Shown here piece after piece: positions 53,268-62,528 of a DNA stretch of 64,000 nucleotides. The position numbers and the translations under genes were made by a program. This DNA comes from Rugosimonospora sp040255525 (GTDB lineage: Bacteria; Actinomycetota; Actinomycetes; Mycobacteriales; Micromonosporaceae), in assembly GCA_040255525.1 (NCBI GenBank), contig JBDZVD010000019.1, forward strand, positions 1 through 64,000, in the 5' to 3' direction. Within the stretch, counting starts at the first letter, position 1, and each line of letters starts with the position of its first letter. The notes under the pieces are model-generated. The model was not told the DNA's origin and searched no databases. It saw only the letters and a program-made list of their open reading frames with translations.

Positions 53268-54722
53268 ATGTCCCTTTCCCCAGAGAATCCGGGCGCGGCG
53301 GGGACCGCCACGCCCGACCTGAGCCGGCGCACGGTTCTGAAGCGGGCCAGCGCACTCGGCCTGCTTGCGATCCCGGCCGTGGGTCTGCTCGAGGCATGTG
53401 CCACCGGTGGCGGTTCGTCGCCATCGGACCAGAGCACCGGTGGTGCCAAGAGCGCCACGAACCCGCTGGGCGTGGACGAGAGCGCCCCGGTCGAGGTCGT
53501 CATCTTCGCCGGTGGCTACGGTGACGCCTACGCCACCAAGTACCACGTGCCGCTGTACGAGAAGGCCTTCCCCAAGGCCAAGGTCACCGAGTCCAGCACC
53601 CAGGACATCCAGGGCACGCTACAGCCGCGCTTCACCGGTGGCAACCCGCCGGACGTGGTGGACAACTCCGGTACCAAGTTCATGGACTTCGGTGCCCTGA
53701 TCTCGGACGGCCAGTTGCAGGACCTGACCGACCTGCTCAACGCGCCGTCGGTCGACGACCCGAGCAAGACGGTCAAGGACACCCTGGTGGACGGCACCGT
53801 CGAGGTCGGCACGTACAGCGGCAAGCCGTACGTGATGAACTACGTCTTCACCGTCTTCGGCCTCTGGTACAACTCCAAGCTGTTCCAGAGCAAGGGCTGG
53901 ACGATCCCGACCACCTGGTCAGACTTCACCGCCCTGCTCGACAAGATCAAGGCCGCGGGCATCACGCCGTACGGCTACGCCGGCGCCAACGCCGCGTACT
54001 ACCAGTACTACGTTCTCATGACCAGTGCGGCCAAGATCGGTGGCGCGGACGTCCTCAAGAACATCGACAACCTTGAGGACGGCGCGTGGCTGGCCGACCC
54101 GGTCAAGCAGTCGGCGGCGGCCTGGGCCGAGATCGGTGCCAAGTACTCCGACAAGGCGTTCCTGGGTCTCAAGCACACCGACGTGCAGCTCAAGCAGGAC
54201 CAGGACCAGGTGGCCTTCTACCCGTCCGGCAACTGGCTGGAGAACGAGCAGAAGGCCAGCACCCCGGCCACCTTCAACTACGCGATGATGCCGGTGCCCA
54301 GCGTGACCACCAGCGACAAGTTGGACGCGTCATCGGTCATGGCCGTGGCCGGCGAACCGTTCATCGTGGCCGCGAAGGGCAAGAACCCGAAGGGCGGCAT
54401 GGAGTACCTTCGCCGGATGCTGTCCAAGGAAGGCGCTCGCGACTTCACCACGGCGACCGGCTCGCTGACCTCCGTGGCGCACGCGTCCGACGGCATGTCG
54501 CTGTCTCCGGGCCTCACCAGCTCCAGCGACGCGCTGAGCAAGGCCAAGAGCGCCTTCTACTTCCGCTTCGACGGCTGGTACAAGGACATGGACACGGAGT
54601 GCCGCGCGGCCACCAACGAGCTGTTCTACCAGGGCGGCAAAGCGGACCACTTCTGCCAGCGGATGCAGGCCAAGGCCGACGCTATCAAGAAGGATTCCTC
54701 CATCACGAAGTTCAAGCGCTGA
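53268..54722 (+). CDS. ngcE: N-acetylglucosamine/chitobiose ABC transporter, substrate-binding protein NgcE
   Basis: 484-residue extracytoplasmic lipoprotein. The signal is twin-arginine with lipobox: SRRTVLKRASALGLLAIPAV followed by GLLEACATGG, so Cys44 is probably lipidated after Tat export. The body follows the actinomycete NgcE pattern, with NPLGVDESAPVEVVIFAGGY, LQPRFTGGNPPDVVDNSGTK and VAFYPSGNWLENEQKA. It binds GlcNAc or diacetylchitobiose for uptake. The SD (caaggag) precedes ATG 53268. The permeases follow; the ATPase must come from elsewhere (MsiK in Streptomyces). Confidence 0.92.
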   Translation: MSLSPENPGAAGTATPDLSRRTVLKRASALGLLAIPAVGLLEACATGGGSSPSDQSTGGAKSATNPLGVDESAPVEVVIFAGGYGDAYATKYHVPLYEKAFPKAKVTESSTQDIQGTLQPRFTGGNPPDVVDNSGTKFMDFGALISDGQLQDLTDLLNAPSVDDPSKTVKDTLVDGTVEVGTYSGKPYVMNYVFTVFGLWYNSKLFQSKGWTIPTTWSDFTALLDKIKAAGITPYGYAGANAAYYQYYVLMTSAAKIGGADVLKNIDNLEDGAWLADPVKQSAAAWAEIGAKYSDKAFLGLKHTDVQLKQDQDQVAFYPSGNWLENEQKASTPATFNYAMMPVPSVTTSDKLDASSVMAVAGEPFIVAAKGKNPKGGMEYLRRMLSKEGARDFTTATGSLTSVAHASDGMSLSPGLTSSSDALSKAKSAFYFRFDGWYKDMDTECRAATNELFYQGGKADHFCQRMQAKADAIKKDSSITKFKR

Positions 54723-54738
54723 GCGGAGAGTAGTGGTC

Positions 54739-55650
54739 ATGCGGCACGGCAAGTATCCGTTTGTCGCCGGTTTCCTCGTGGTACCGGTGGTGCTCTACGC
54801 GGTCTTCGTCATCAGCCCGTACGTGCAGGCCTTCTATTACGCGTTCACCGACTGGCACGGCATCGCGGCGCATCCGAAGTTCATCGGGTTCGCCAACTTC
54901 ACGAAGCTGTTCCACGACGCGGTGTTCTGGAAGGCAGCGGAGCACAACATCATGCTGCTGCTTGCCCTGCCGCTGATCACTATCGTGATCGCCCTGTTCC
55001 TGGCGTTCATGTTGAACGTCGGCGGGGGATCGCGAGGCGGCGCGAGGTCCGGGGTCCGGGGGTCGAAGGTCTACCGGGTGGTGTACTTCCTCCCCCAGGT
55101 CCTGTCGCTGGCCATCATCGCCGTACTGTTCCAGGAGATCCTGCGACCGGACAACGCGGGTGCGATCAACTCGATCGTGCACGCGATCGGGTTCGCCAAC
55201 ATCGGTTTCCTGACCAACCCGACGCTCGCCATGTGGACCATCATCGGCGTGCTGGTCTGGCAGGCGGTCGGCTTCTACGTGGTGCTCTTCTCGGCCGGCA
55301 TGTCCTCGATCCCGGTGGACATCTACGAGGCCGCCGAGATGGACGGCGCGAGCCGGGTCGTGCTGTTCTTCCGGGTGACCCTGCCGCTGCTGTTCGACAC
55401 CATCCAGGTCGCCTGGGTCTACCTGGGCATCGCGGCCTTCGACGCGTTCGCCCTGGTCAACATCCTCACCGTGGACAATGGCGGTCCGGACGGCGCGACC
55501 ACCAACCTGGCCAACGAGATCTACCGCGACGCGTTCGTGTACTCGCGGTTCGGGTACGCCTCGGCGATGGGCGTCGTGCTGTTCTTCCTCACCCTCACCT
55601 TCGCCGTGCTGACACTGCGCCTGTCCCGGCGCGAGAGCATCGAGTACTGA
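54739..55650 (+). CDS. ngcF: sugar ABC transporter permease NgcF
   Basis: 303 residues, six membrane helices, binding-protein-dependent permease of the MalF type. The cytoplasmic EAA loop is IYEAAEMDGASRVVLFFRVT (about residues 196-215). The N-terminal TM1 begins FVAGFLVVPVVLYAVFVISP. ATG 54739 has GGAGAG 8 bases upstream; GTG 54733 is closer and less likely. It pairs with NgcG in the membrane to import the sugar bound by NgcE. Confidence 0.92.
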   Translation: MRHGKYPFVAGFLVVPVVLYAVFVISPYVQAFYYAFTDWHGIAAHPKFIGFANFTKLFHDAVFWKAAEHNIMLLLALPLITIVIALFLAFMLNVGGGSRGGARSGVRGSKVYRVVYFLPQVLSLAIIAVLFQEILRPDNAGAINSIVHAIGFANIGFLTNPTLAMWTIIGVLVWQAVGFYVVLFSAGMSSIPVDIYEAAEMDGASRVVLFFRVTLPLLFDTIQVAWVYLGIAAFDAFALVNILTVDNGGPDGATTNLANEIYRDAFVYSRFGYASAMGVVLFFLTLTFAVLTLRLSRRESIEY

Positions 55651-55662
55651 GAGCGGCCAATC

Positions 55663-56613
55663 ATGACAACTCATACGCCGGACCTCTCCACCCTGTCCAC
55701 CGCCACCGACCCGGCGGCCGGCCCCGCGGCGCCCCGGCGGCGGCGCAGGTCGGACATGGGCGCGCTCTTCCTGCTCGGCCAGGTGGCCCTGGCGATCTGG
55801 GCGATTCTGGTGCTCGGGCCGATGGTGTGGACGCTGCTCGCCTCGTTCAAGAACAACACCGAGATCTTCGGCAGTGCCTGGGCGCTGCCGCACCAGCTGC
55901 GCTGGGACAACTACGCGCGGGCGTGGAGCAAGGCTCACCTGGGCACGTACTTCTTCAACAGCGTCGTCGTGGTGGTGCTCAGCACGTTCGGCACGATGCT
56001 GTTCGGCTCGATGGCGGCGTACGTGCTGTCCCGGTACAAGTTCATCGGCAACCGGATCATCTACTATCTGTTCCTCGCCGGGTTGGCCTTCCCGGTCTTC
56101 CTCGCGTTGAGCCCGCTGTTCTTCGTGGTGAAGAACATGGGGACGCTGCCGCTGATCGGGCAGTTCATCACGCTCAACACGCGCGGCGGGCTGATCCTGG
56201 TCTACATCGCGTACTCGCTGCCGTTCACCGTGTTCTTCCTGTCGGCGTTCTTCAAGACGCTGCCCACCTCGGTCGCCGAGGCCGCGATGATCGACGGGAC
56301 CTCGCACACCCGGCTGTTCTTCCAGGTGATGCTGCCGATGGCCAAGCCCGGCCTGATCAGCATCGGCATCTTCAACATCATCGGGCAGTGGGCGCAGTAC
56401 AACATCCCGGTGGTGCTGATGAGCGACACGACCGACAAGAGCAAGTGGGTACTGACCCAGGGCATCGCGGACATCTCCACGCAGGCCGGGTACCAGTCTG
56501 ACTGGCCCGCGCTGTTCGCCGCGCTGGTACTGGCGATCCTGCCGATGATCGCGGTGTACGGCGTCTTCCAGCGCCAGATCCAGTCCGGCCTGACCGCCGG
56601 GGCGGTCAAGTAG
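55663..56613 (+). CDS. ngcG: sugar ABC transporter permease NgcG
   Basis: 316 residues, MalG-type permease with six membrane helices and the EAA loop SVAEAAMIDGTSHTRLFFQV (about residues 205-224). The N-terminal 35 residues are a polar Thr/Pro/Ala/Arg stretch before TM1 (LLGQVALAIWAILVLGPMVW). It starts 12 bp after ngcF and is the last gene of the operon; no ATPase gene follows. It imports GlcNAc or chitobiose with NgcE and NgcF. Confidence 0.92.
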   Translation: MTTHTPDLSTLSTATDPAAGPAAPRRRRRSDMGALFLLGQVALAIWAILVLGPMVWTLLASFKNNTEIFGSAWALPHQLRWDNYARAWSKAHLGTYFFNSVVVVVLSTFGTMLFGSMAAYVLSRYKFIGNRIIYYLFLAGLAFPVFLALSPLFFVVKNMGTLPLIGQFITLNTRGGLILVYIAYSLPFTVFFLSAFFKTLPTSVAEAAMIDGTSHTRLFFQVMLPMAKPGLISIGIFNIIGQWAQYNIPVVLMSDTTDKSKWVLTQGIADISTQAGYQSDWPALFAALVLAILPMIAVYGVFQRQIQSGLTAGAVK

Positions 56614-56647
56614 CGGCGATGTCAGACCCGCGGCGCAGAATGCGGGT

Positions 56648-58522
56648 GTGTTGATCGCGGTCGTGCCGGACGACTCCGGTGTGGGTGGGCCGCGTTCGGA
56701 GTCCGGCCCGCCCTCTCCGGGCGGGCCGGATGCTGTGTCCGGCCCAGTGCCCGCCCTCGGACCGGCCGGGGGAGCGTGGCTACGGCGGTTGGACGACGCC
56801 GGGCAGCCGCTCGCACCGGCACAGTGGACCCCCGACCTGGCCGCCGCGCTGCGCGCCGCGCCCGACGCGCGCGTGCTGTGGGCGTCGACCGCCGACTGCT
56901 ACCCGCGCCTGCTGCGTGCCGGCGTGCGGGTGGCCCGCTGCCACGACCTGGAGCTGACCGAGGCGCTCCTGCTGGGCTACGCGGGGCGGTGGGGTGAGCC
57001 GCGCTCGCTGGCCGCGGCGTGGGCGCGGCTGACCGGGGCACCGGTGCCGCCCGATCCGCCGGCGCGGCAGGCGACGCCGCCCGGCGACGGGCAGGGCACG
57101 CTGTTCGAGGCCGCCTGGTCGCCGCCGGCCGCCGGGTTCGACCCGCTCGCCGCGCTCATCCGGGTGTACCGCGACCAGCAGGCCCGGCTGGAAGCGGCCG
57201 GGCGGGAGCCGGCCGTCGACGGGGGCGGCCCGTCCGCGGGCGCCCGGCGCCCGGTGCCTTCCGGGGCCGCCTCGCGGGTGCCGCCGGAGGCCGTGCGGCG
57301 CCTGCGGCTGCTGGTCGCCGCGGAGTCGGCCGGCGCCCTGATCGCGGTCGAGATGGGGCACCACGGCCTGCCCTGGCGTGCCGACGTGCACCACGAGCTG
57401 CTGGTCGAGCTGCTCGGCGAGCCGTCGCCGGTGGGCGGGCCGCCCCGCCGGCTGGCGGATCTGGCCGGGCAGATCAGCGAGGCGTTCGGCGGGCAGCGCG
57501 TGCACCCGGAGTCGCCGGCCGAGGTGCTGCGCGCGTTCGCCCGCGAGGGCATCAGCCTGACCTCGACCCGCGCGTGGACGCTGCGCGGGGTGGACCATCC
57601 GGCGGTGCCGCTGCTGCTGGAGTACAAGGAGCTGTACCGGATCTGGACCGCGCACGGCTGGTCGTGGTGCCAGCAGTGGGTGCACCGGGGCCGGTTCCGG
57701 GCGGAGTACGTGCCCGGCGGCGTGGTCTCCGGCCGGTGGGCCACCCGGGGTGGGGGAGCCCTGCAGATCCCCAAGGTGGTCCGCCGGGCCGTGCGCGCCG
57801 ATCCGGGCTGGGTGCTGGTCGTGGCCGACGCCGGCCAGCTGGAGCCCCGGATCCTGGCCGCGGTCTCCGGCGACCCGCGCATGGCCCGGGCGGCCGGCTC
57901 CGGAGACATGTACGCGGCGCTCGCCGCGGAGGCGTTCGGCGGCGACCGGGCGAAGGCCAAGGTGGCCCTGCTCGGCGCGATGTACGGCCAGACCGGCGGC
58001 CAGGCGGTGCCGGCCCTGGCCGCGCTGCGCGGCTCGTACCCGGTCGCGCTGTCCTACGTCGAGGACGCCGCACGGATCGGGGAGGCGGGGGGCCTGGTCC
58101 GTTCCTGGCTCGGCCGCACGTGCCCGCCCCCGTCGGTCACCTGGAGCGCCTGGGCCGAGCCGAGCGGGGCCCTCGACCCCGAGGCCGCCGGCGGCGAGGC
58201 GCTTCCCGACGGGCCCCGGGGTGGGGCTGCGGCGCGGGCGCGTGGCCGGTTCACCCGGAACTTCGTCATCCAGGCCACCGCGGCCGAGTTCGCGCTGTCC
58301 CTGCTGGCCCTGCTGCGCGCGACACTCGCCGGCAGCGACGCCGAACTGGTGTTCTTCCAGCACGACGAGGTGGTGGTGCACTGCCCGGAGCCCGACGCGC
58401 CGAGGGTCGTCGCCGCCGTGGAGGCCGCCTGCGAGCGGGCCGGCCGGCTGCTGTTCGGCGGCACGCCGGTGCGGTTCCCGCTCGACGTGTCGGTGGTCGG
58501 CTGCTACGCGGACGCGAAGTAG
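56648..58522 (+). CDS. bifunctional 3'-5' exonuclease/DNA polymerase (actinobacterial family A)
   Basis: 624 residues. Family A polymerase motifs in the C-terminal half: motif A VVADAGQLEPRILAAVSGD (Asp about 394), motif B KAKVALLGAMYGQTGG, motif C FFQHDEVVVHCPE (about 578). The N-terminal domain (VLWASTADCYPRLLRAGVRV, LELTEALLLGYAG) is that of the actinobacterial family annotated as 3'-5' exonuclease/polymerase; I see no clear DEDD exonuclease acids. It is probably an accessory repair or translesion enzyme. GTG 56648 or TTG 56651. Its 3' end overlaps the convergent NUDIX gene by 19 bp. Confidence 0.9.
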   Translation: MLIAVVPDDSGVGGPRSESGPPSPGGPDAVSGPVPALGPAGGAWLRRLDDAGQPLAPAQWTPDLAAALRAAPDARVLWASTADCYPRLLRAGVRVARCHDLELTEALLLGYAGRWGEPRSLAAAWARLTGAPVPPDPPARQATPPGDGQGTLFEAAWSPPAAGFDPLAALIRVYRDQQARLEAAGREPAVDGGGPSAGARRPVPSGAASRVPPEAVRRLRLLVAAESAGALIAVEMGHHGLPWRADVHHELLVELLGEPSPVGGPPRRLADLAGQISEAFGGQRVHPESPAEVLRAFAREGISLTSTRAWTLRGVDHPAVPLLLEYKELYRIWTAHGWSWCQQWVHRGRFRAEYVPGGVVSGRWATRGGGALQIPKVVRRAVRADPGWVLVVADAGQLEPRILAAVSGDPRMARAAGSGDMYAALAAEAFGGDRAKAKVALLGAMYGQTGGQAVPALAALRGSYPVALSYVEDAARIGEAGGLVRSWLGRTCPPPSVTWSAWAEPSGALDPEAAGGEALPDGPRGGAAARARGRFTRNFVIQATAAEFALSLLALLRATLAGSDAELVFFQHDEVVVHCPEPDAPRVVAAVEAACERAGRLLFGGTPVRFPLDVSVVGCYADAK

Positions 58523-59034
58523 GCGGCCACCACGTCGGTGTGGGTGGGAAACGCGAGCGGCCGGGCGTCCTCGATGACCAGCCACTCCGACGCCTCCTCG
58601 GTGGGCGCCGAGGGGGGCAGGTCGGCCTGCTCGCGGATGGGCAGGCGGCCGAAGATGTTCAGGGTGCCGCGGGTACTGATCGTGTCGACGAGCGCGACCC
58701 GCTCGGGGTCACCGGTCAGCCCGGTCTCCTCGCGCAGTTCCCGCACCGCGGCCTCCTGCCAGGTCTCGCCGACCTCGATGAACCCGCCGGGCAGCGCCAG
58801 CTGACCCCGCGCCGGTTCGATGTCGCGTCGCACGACGACCAGGCCGACCGTGTCGGGTCCGGTGCGCACCGGCAGCAGGATCACCGCCACCGGTAGCGGG
58901 TTGAGCCAGGTGGTCTCGCCGCAGTGGGGGCACACCCGTGGCCAGGCCGCTCCGGGGGAGTACGCGGTGCCGCAGTAGGAGCAGTGCGAGTGCTGGATCA
59001 GGTTGGTCCGCTGCCAGCTGTGCGGAGACTGCAT
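58504..59034 (-). CDS. NUDIX hydrolase with an N-terminal zinc ribbon
   Basis: 176 residues from ATG 59034. Zinc ribbon HCSYCGTAYSPG and CPHCGE near residues 17-41, then a complete NUDIX box: GGFIEVGETWQEAAVRELRE, ETGL (about residues 84-107). The ribbon plus NUDIX layout resembles NADH pyrophosphatase-type or related nucleotide-hydrolysing enzymes; the substrate is uncertain. ATG 59034 follows a TACGGT -10-like box by 6 bases and may be leaderless; ATG 59052 with GAGGG two bases away is the alternative. Confidence 0.88.
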   Translation of the reverse strand: MQSPHSWQRTNLIQHSHCSYCGTAYSPGAAWPRVCPHCGETTWLNPLPVAVILLPVRTGPDTVGLVVVRRDIEPARGQLALPGGFIEVGETWQEAAVRELREETGLTGDPERVALVDTISTRGTLNIFGRLPIREQADLPPSAPTEEASEWLVIEDARPLAFPTHTDVVAAYFASA

Positions 59035-59202
59035 GTCTGAACCGTAGGTCATTACCCTCGGTAACCCGTGCCGACATGAGTGAATTTTCCCGCGCGGCCA
59101 CTTGCGGTACCCGCGCCCGGGCGGTTAGCTGATCGCATTGGTTCGGGTACTGAACGCGAACGCCCTGGCCCGGGGCGGGGTAGGAAAGGGTGCGTTCCGG
59201 CG

Positions 59203-59787
59203 ATGCGTCTCGACCACAGCTTCGTCGTCCCGGTGCCGGCGCCGCTGGCCTGGGCCGCGTTGCTGGACGCCGGCGCCGGGCCGCCGCTGCTGCCGGGAAT
59301 GGCGATCAGCACCCGCGCCGACGACCGGTTCGCGGGCACCCTGCGGGTACGGATCGGTCCCGTGACGCTCTGTTATCAAGGTAGCGGACGGTACGTCGTC
59401 CGGGACCCGTCCTCGCGGCACCTCATGGTCGAGGCCGCCGGCCAGGACGTGCACGGGGGTGGCACCGCCGCCGCCACGGCGAGCGCGACGTTGCGCGAGG
59501 GGCCCAACCGGACCACCCGGGTGGATCTGTGCGCCGAACTGGCCATGACCGGGCGGCTCATGCGCAGCGACCGGCGACTGGTCCAGGCGGCCGGTGCCCG
59601 GATGCTCACCCAGGTGGCCGACGCGCTGACCGCGCGGTTGACCGCCGGGGAGCCGGAGGGCGGCAACCCTCCGGCGGTGCCCGCGCCACCCCCGGTACCC
59701 GCCCGCGTGCGCGGCCTGTTGCCGTACGTGTGCGCGTTCCTGCTGGGCGGCCTGCTCACCCTCGCGGTGATCTTCGCGGCCGCATGA
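59203..59787 (+). CDS. CoxG/SRPBCC family protein with a C-terminal membrane helix
   Basis: 194 residues. The N-terminal 150 form a START/SRPBCC fold of the CoxG (carbon monoxide dehydrogenase subunit G) type: HSFVVPVPAPLAWAALLD, GAGPPLLPGMA and MTGRLMRSDRRLVQAAGARM, typical of the family's last helix. After a Pro-rich linker the C-terminus has one helix (LPYVCAFLLGGLLTLAVIFA), which tethers it to the membrane. No CO dehydrogenase genes are nearby, so a cofactor- or lipid-binding role is more likely. ATG 59203. Confidence 0.85.
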   Translation: MRLDHSFVVPVPAPLAWAALLDAGAGPPLLPGMAISTRADDRFAGTLRVRIGPVTLCYQGSGRYVVRDPSSRHLMVEAAGQDVHGGGTAAATASATLREGPNRTTRVDLCAELAMTGRLMRSDRRLVQAAGARMLTQVADALTARLTAGEPEGGNPPAVPAPPPVPARVRGLLPYVCAFLLGGLLTLAVIFAAA

Positions 59788-59797
59788 CGCTCCGTGC

Positions 59798-59825
59798 CCA
59801 CAGGCTGACTGTCCTCAGCCTGTGG
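59798..59825 (+). terminator. hairpin terminator after the CoxG-like gene
   Basis: ccacaggctga (59798-59808) pairs perfectly with tcagcctgtgg (59815-59825) around a 6-base loop, 10 bp after the stop. The 3' arm runs into TGTGGATAA. Confidence 0.8.
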
Positions 59826-59829
59826 ATAA
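59821..59829 (-). promoter_or_regulatory. consensus DnaA box
   Basis: TGTGGATAA is the exact complement of TTATCCACA, the DnaA-binding 9-mer. It is a single perfect copy in an intergenic region, partly inside the terminator arm, with looser TGTGGA-type matches nearby (59854, 59877). No dnaA, dnaN or AT-rich unwinding element is present, so it is not an origin. Confidence 0.5.
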
Positions 59830-59993
59830 CTGTTGGGGAAAACCGGCCGACTGCTGTGGACGGCCAGTGGACAGCGCCGTGTCGGTCAACGTTGATCCAC
59901 CGGCGGTGGCGCCGCGGGTCCCGCGGCCCCTCGGCCGAACGGAGGAACCCACCGGGAAAGCCGTGATGGCGGAAGCGCGCCGGTCGTGGGAGC

Positions 59994-60887
59994 TCAGCCG
60001 GTACCCGTCCCGGGCAGGCCGAGCAGGCGTACCGGGTTGTCCCAGCACACCGCGCGCAGCCACGCGTCGCCGAGGTTCAGCCGCGCCAGCGACTCCAACT
60101 GGTGCGCGTACGGGTAGGGGATGTTGGGGAAATCGCTGCCGAGCATCACCCGGCCGGCGAGGCCCAGGTCCCGGATACGGGGCAGAAGCCGGGGCGGTAG
60201 GGGGGCCAGCCCCTCGAAAAAGTCGGTGAACGCCATGGTGGTGTCCAGGGACACCCGGGGGTACCGGTCGGCCAGGTCGAGGAACCCCTCGTACTCCGGC
60301 GCGCCCAGGTGCGCGATGACCGCGGTCAGCCGCGGGTACCGGGCGAGCGTGGCGCCGAACGGCCCCGGTCCGGTGTAGCCGGCCGCCACCGGGCCGGAGC
60401 CGGCGTGCACGACGACCGGCACGCCGGCCTCGCTCAGCCGGCCCCAGACCGGATCCAGCAGCGGGTCGTTGGGATCGAACCCGCCCACCTGAAGGTGCAC
60501 CTTGAAGATCTGCGCCCCGCGCTCCAGCGCGGAGTCGACGTAACCGGCGACGCCCGGCTCCGGGTAGAACGTGGCGCTGGCCAGGCAGCCGGGCGCCGTA
60601 CCGGAGAAGTCCAGCGTCCAGTCGTTGAGGTCGGCGGCCATCGCTGGCCGGTGCGCGTACGCCAGGGCGGAGTAGTGCCGCACGCCGAGCGCGGCGAGGT
60701 GGGCCACCCGGCGCCCGTCCGGCCACCGGTACTCCACCGGCCACGGCCGCCCGAGCAGCGGCCCGCCCTCGGCGAAGTGCGCCCAGACGCGGCGCTGCAT
60801 CCTCGGCGGCATGAAGTGCACGTGTACGTCGGCCAGGCCGGGTAGGCCCAGTCCCCGCCAGAACGCCGGGACCTCGCTGTCCTTCAC
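59994..60887 (-). CDS. amidohydrolase family protein (TIM-barrel)
   Basis: 297 residues of the amidohydrolase-2 family. Metal-binding HxH in LADVHVHFMPPRMQ (about residues 20-24), VVVHAGSG (third His, about 146), VIAHLGAPEY (fourth), and LGSDFPNIPY (Asp). Members are decarboxylases or hydrolases of aromatic or lactone substrates; the exact one is unknown. GTG 60887 overlaps the stop of the DUF457 gene (GTGA), so the two are translationally coupled. Confidence 0.87.
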   Translation of the reverse strand: MKDSEVPAFWRGLGLPGLADVHVHFMPPRMQRRVWAHFAEGGPLLGRPWPVEYRWPDGRRVAHLAALGVRHYSALAYAHRPAMAADLNDWTLDFSGTAPGCLASATFYPEPGVAGYVDSALERGAQIFKVHLQVGGFDPNDPLLDPVWGRLSEAGVPVVVHAGSGPVAAGYTGPGPFGATLARYPRLTAVIAHLGAPEYEGFLDLADRYPRVSLDTTMAFTDFFEGLAPLPPRLLPRIRDLGLAGRVMLGSDFPNIPYPYAHQLESLARLNLGDAWLRAVCWDNPVRLLGLPGTGTG

Positions 60888-61693
60888 AGCTTCAGGTTGT
60901 ACCGGTCCAGCAGTTGCGGCGCGAGCAGTCCGACCGCGGCCAGGACGGAGATCACAGTGAACAGGCCGCGCCAGAAGAACAACTCCACCTTGCCGCCGAC
61001 CTGGGTCGCGATCGCGTTCGGTACGCCGACGCACCGCCACATCCGCCGGCCCAGAGGGATCGGCCAGGCGATCGGGCAGCCGTGGCTGGTGAGCATGTCG
61101 CCGAGCAGGTGCACGATCCCGCCGGCGCCCAGGGCGATGCCCAGCATCGGGTACCCGCGGTCGCCGTGCAGCCGGGTGTACGTGAACAGAGTCGCGCCCA
61201 GCGCGGTCAGCGTGACGATGACCCAGCCGGCGCGGTGCGCCCACTTCTCGAACAGCCCGCGTAGCGCCATGGCGAACGTGACGAACAGCACAGACAGCAC
61301 GGCCCACTTGCCGAAGTGCAGGCACAACTCGAAGACGCCGACGCCGAGGCCGATGTTGAACGGCAGGGTGTGGGTGAACGTCCGGTGGCCGTTGTGCAGG
61401 TGGGGATCCTTGCGGGTACGGGTCAGGTCGTACACGCCGAGGGAGAACTTCTCCACGCACTCGGCGAGAAACAGCGAGAACACGCCGAACGTGTGTGCCA
61501 CGGTGGCCCCGCCCTGGTCGGTGGTGACCCGTCCGGACAGGTCCAGGTCGGGGACGAGCGCGCCGCCGGCGCACATGGCTGTGCCGACGGCCAGCTCGAT
61601 CGGAGTCTGGTGGAAGTTCGCGAAGTGCGCCAGCGCCAGCGAACCGGCAAGCCACGCGGCGGCGCCGGACAATGCGTGAGAGGGCCCCATCAT
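60884..61693 (-). CDS. DUF457/YdjM-like membrane-bound metal-dependent hydrolase
   Basis: 269 residues with five to six hydrophobic helices. The family's metal-binding pattern is visible: MMGPSHALSGAAAWL at the N-terminus, VPDLDLSGR, HNGHRTFTHTLPF and VHLLGDMLTSHGCP. This is the YdjM/DUF457 family, once linked to LexA regulation; its biochemical role is not settled. Start ATG 61693 or 61690. It is coupled downstream to the amidohydrolase gene. Confidence 0.9.
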   Translation of the reverse strand: MMGPSHALSGAAAWLAGSLALAHFANFHQTPIELAVGTAMCAGGALVPDLDLSGRVTTDQGGATVAHTFGVFSLFLAECVEKFSLGVYDLTRTRKDPHLHNGHRTFTHTLPFNIGLGVGVFELCLHFGKWAVLSVLFVTFAMALRGLFEKWAHRAGWVIVTLTALGATLFTYTRLHGDRGYPMLGIALGAGGIVHLLGDMLTSHGCPIAWPIPLGRRMWRCVGVPNAIATQVGGKVELFFWRGLFTVISVLAAVGLLAPQLLDRYNLKL

Positions 61694-61763
61694 GGCAGGC
61701 AGTGTGCCGGTCGTCAGGGCCGGAATCGAGGATCTTCCGCCGATGTCCGCTGTATACGTGTCG

Positions 61764-62528
61764 CTATGAAATGACCTTTCCGCCGGCCACGTCGATGGTG
61801 ACTCCGGTGACCCAGGACGAGGCGTCCGAGGCGAGGTACGCGGCCGCGGCCGCGACGTCCGACGGCTCGCCGACGCGACCCAGCGGGAAAGATCGGCCCA
61901 GCTCCTCGCGCTGTCGCGGGGTCAGGTGCCGGTCCATCTTCGCGTTGTGCACCGCGGCCGGCGCCAGGCAGTTGACCCGCACCCCGCGCGGCGCCAGCTC
62001 GGCGGCGAGGTGCCGAGTGAGCATCACCACTCCCGCCTTCGCGGCCGCGTACGCGGCGTTGGCGCCGGACGGCTGGCGCCCGGCCGAGGACGACATGGTG
62101 ATGACCGATCCCCGGCCGCGGGAGGCCATCGCCGGTACGAACGCCTGGACGGTCAGGAATGTCGAGGTCAGCTCGCTGTCGATGATCCGGCGGAACTCGT
62201 CGACGGGCATGTCCAGGAACGCCTGCGGTGCGCCGGCGCCGCCGGCGAAGGCGGCCAGCAGGTCGACCGGGCCCAGCTCGTCGGCCACCCGGTCGCGCAG
62301 CCGGGCCACGGCGGCCGGGTCGGTGCAGTCCGCCGCGACCGCGATCGCCTCGCCGCCGCCGTTCCAGACCTGCTCCCGGACCTCCTCCAGGGCCGGCTCG
62401 TCGCGCCCCACCACGGCCACGCGCATCTTCTGCGCCGCCAGCAGCCGGCAGGTGGCGGCGCCGATGCTGCCGGAGCCACCGGTCACCACCGCCACCCGGC
62501 GAGCCAGGTCGGGAAAGCTGGGGCTCAT
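61764..62528 (-). CDS. SDR family oxidoreductase
   Basis: 254 residues. Cofactor motif VVTGGSGSIGAATCRLL (about residues 14-30), catalytic SSSAGRQPSGANAAYAAAKA with Ser, Tyr and Lys, then GVRVNCLAPAAVHNAKMD. It is a complete, probably active, classical SDR. Cofactor preference is unclear (GRDEPAL after strand 2 suggests NADP). Substrate unknown. ATG 62528 overlaps the DUF1707 stop, so the two genes form an operon. Confidence 0.92.
   Translation of the reverse strand: MSPSFPDLARRVAVVTGGSGSIGAATCRLLAAQKMRVAVVGRDEPALEEVREQVWNGGGEAIAVAADCTDPAAVARLRDRVADELGPVDLLAAFAGGAGAPQAFLDMPVDEFRRIIDSELTSTFLTVQAFVPAMASRGRGSVITMSSSAGRQPSGANAAYAAAKAGVVMLTRHLAAELAPRGVRVNCLAPAAVHNAKMDRHLTPRQREELGRSFPLGRVGEPSDVAAAAAYLASDASSWVTGVTIDVAGGKVIS

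Noticed and set aside
59821..59880. Possible replication origin around a perfect DnaA box.
   Set aside because: Only one consensus box, no AT-rich unwinding element and no dnaA, dnaN, gyrB or recF genes in the window.
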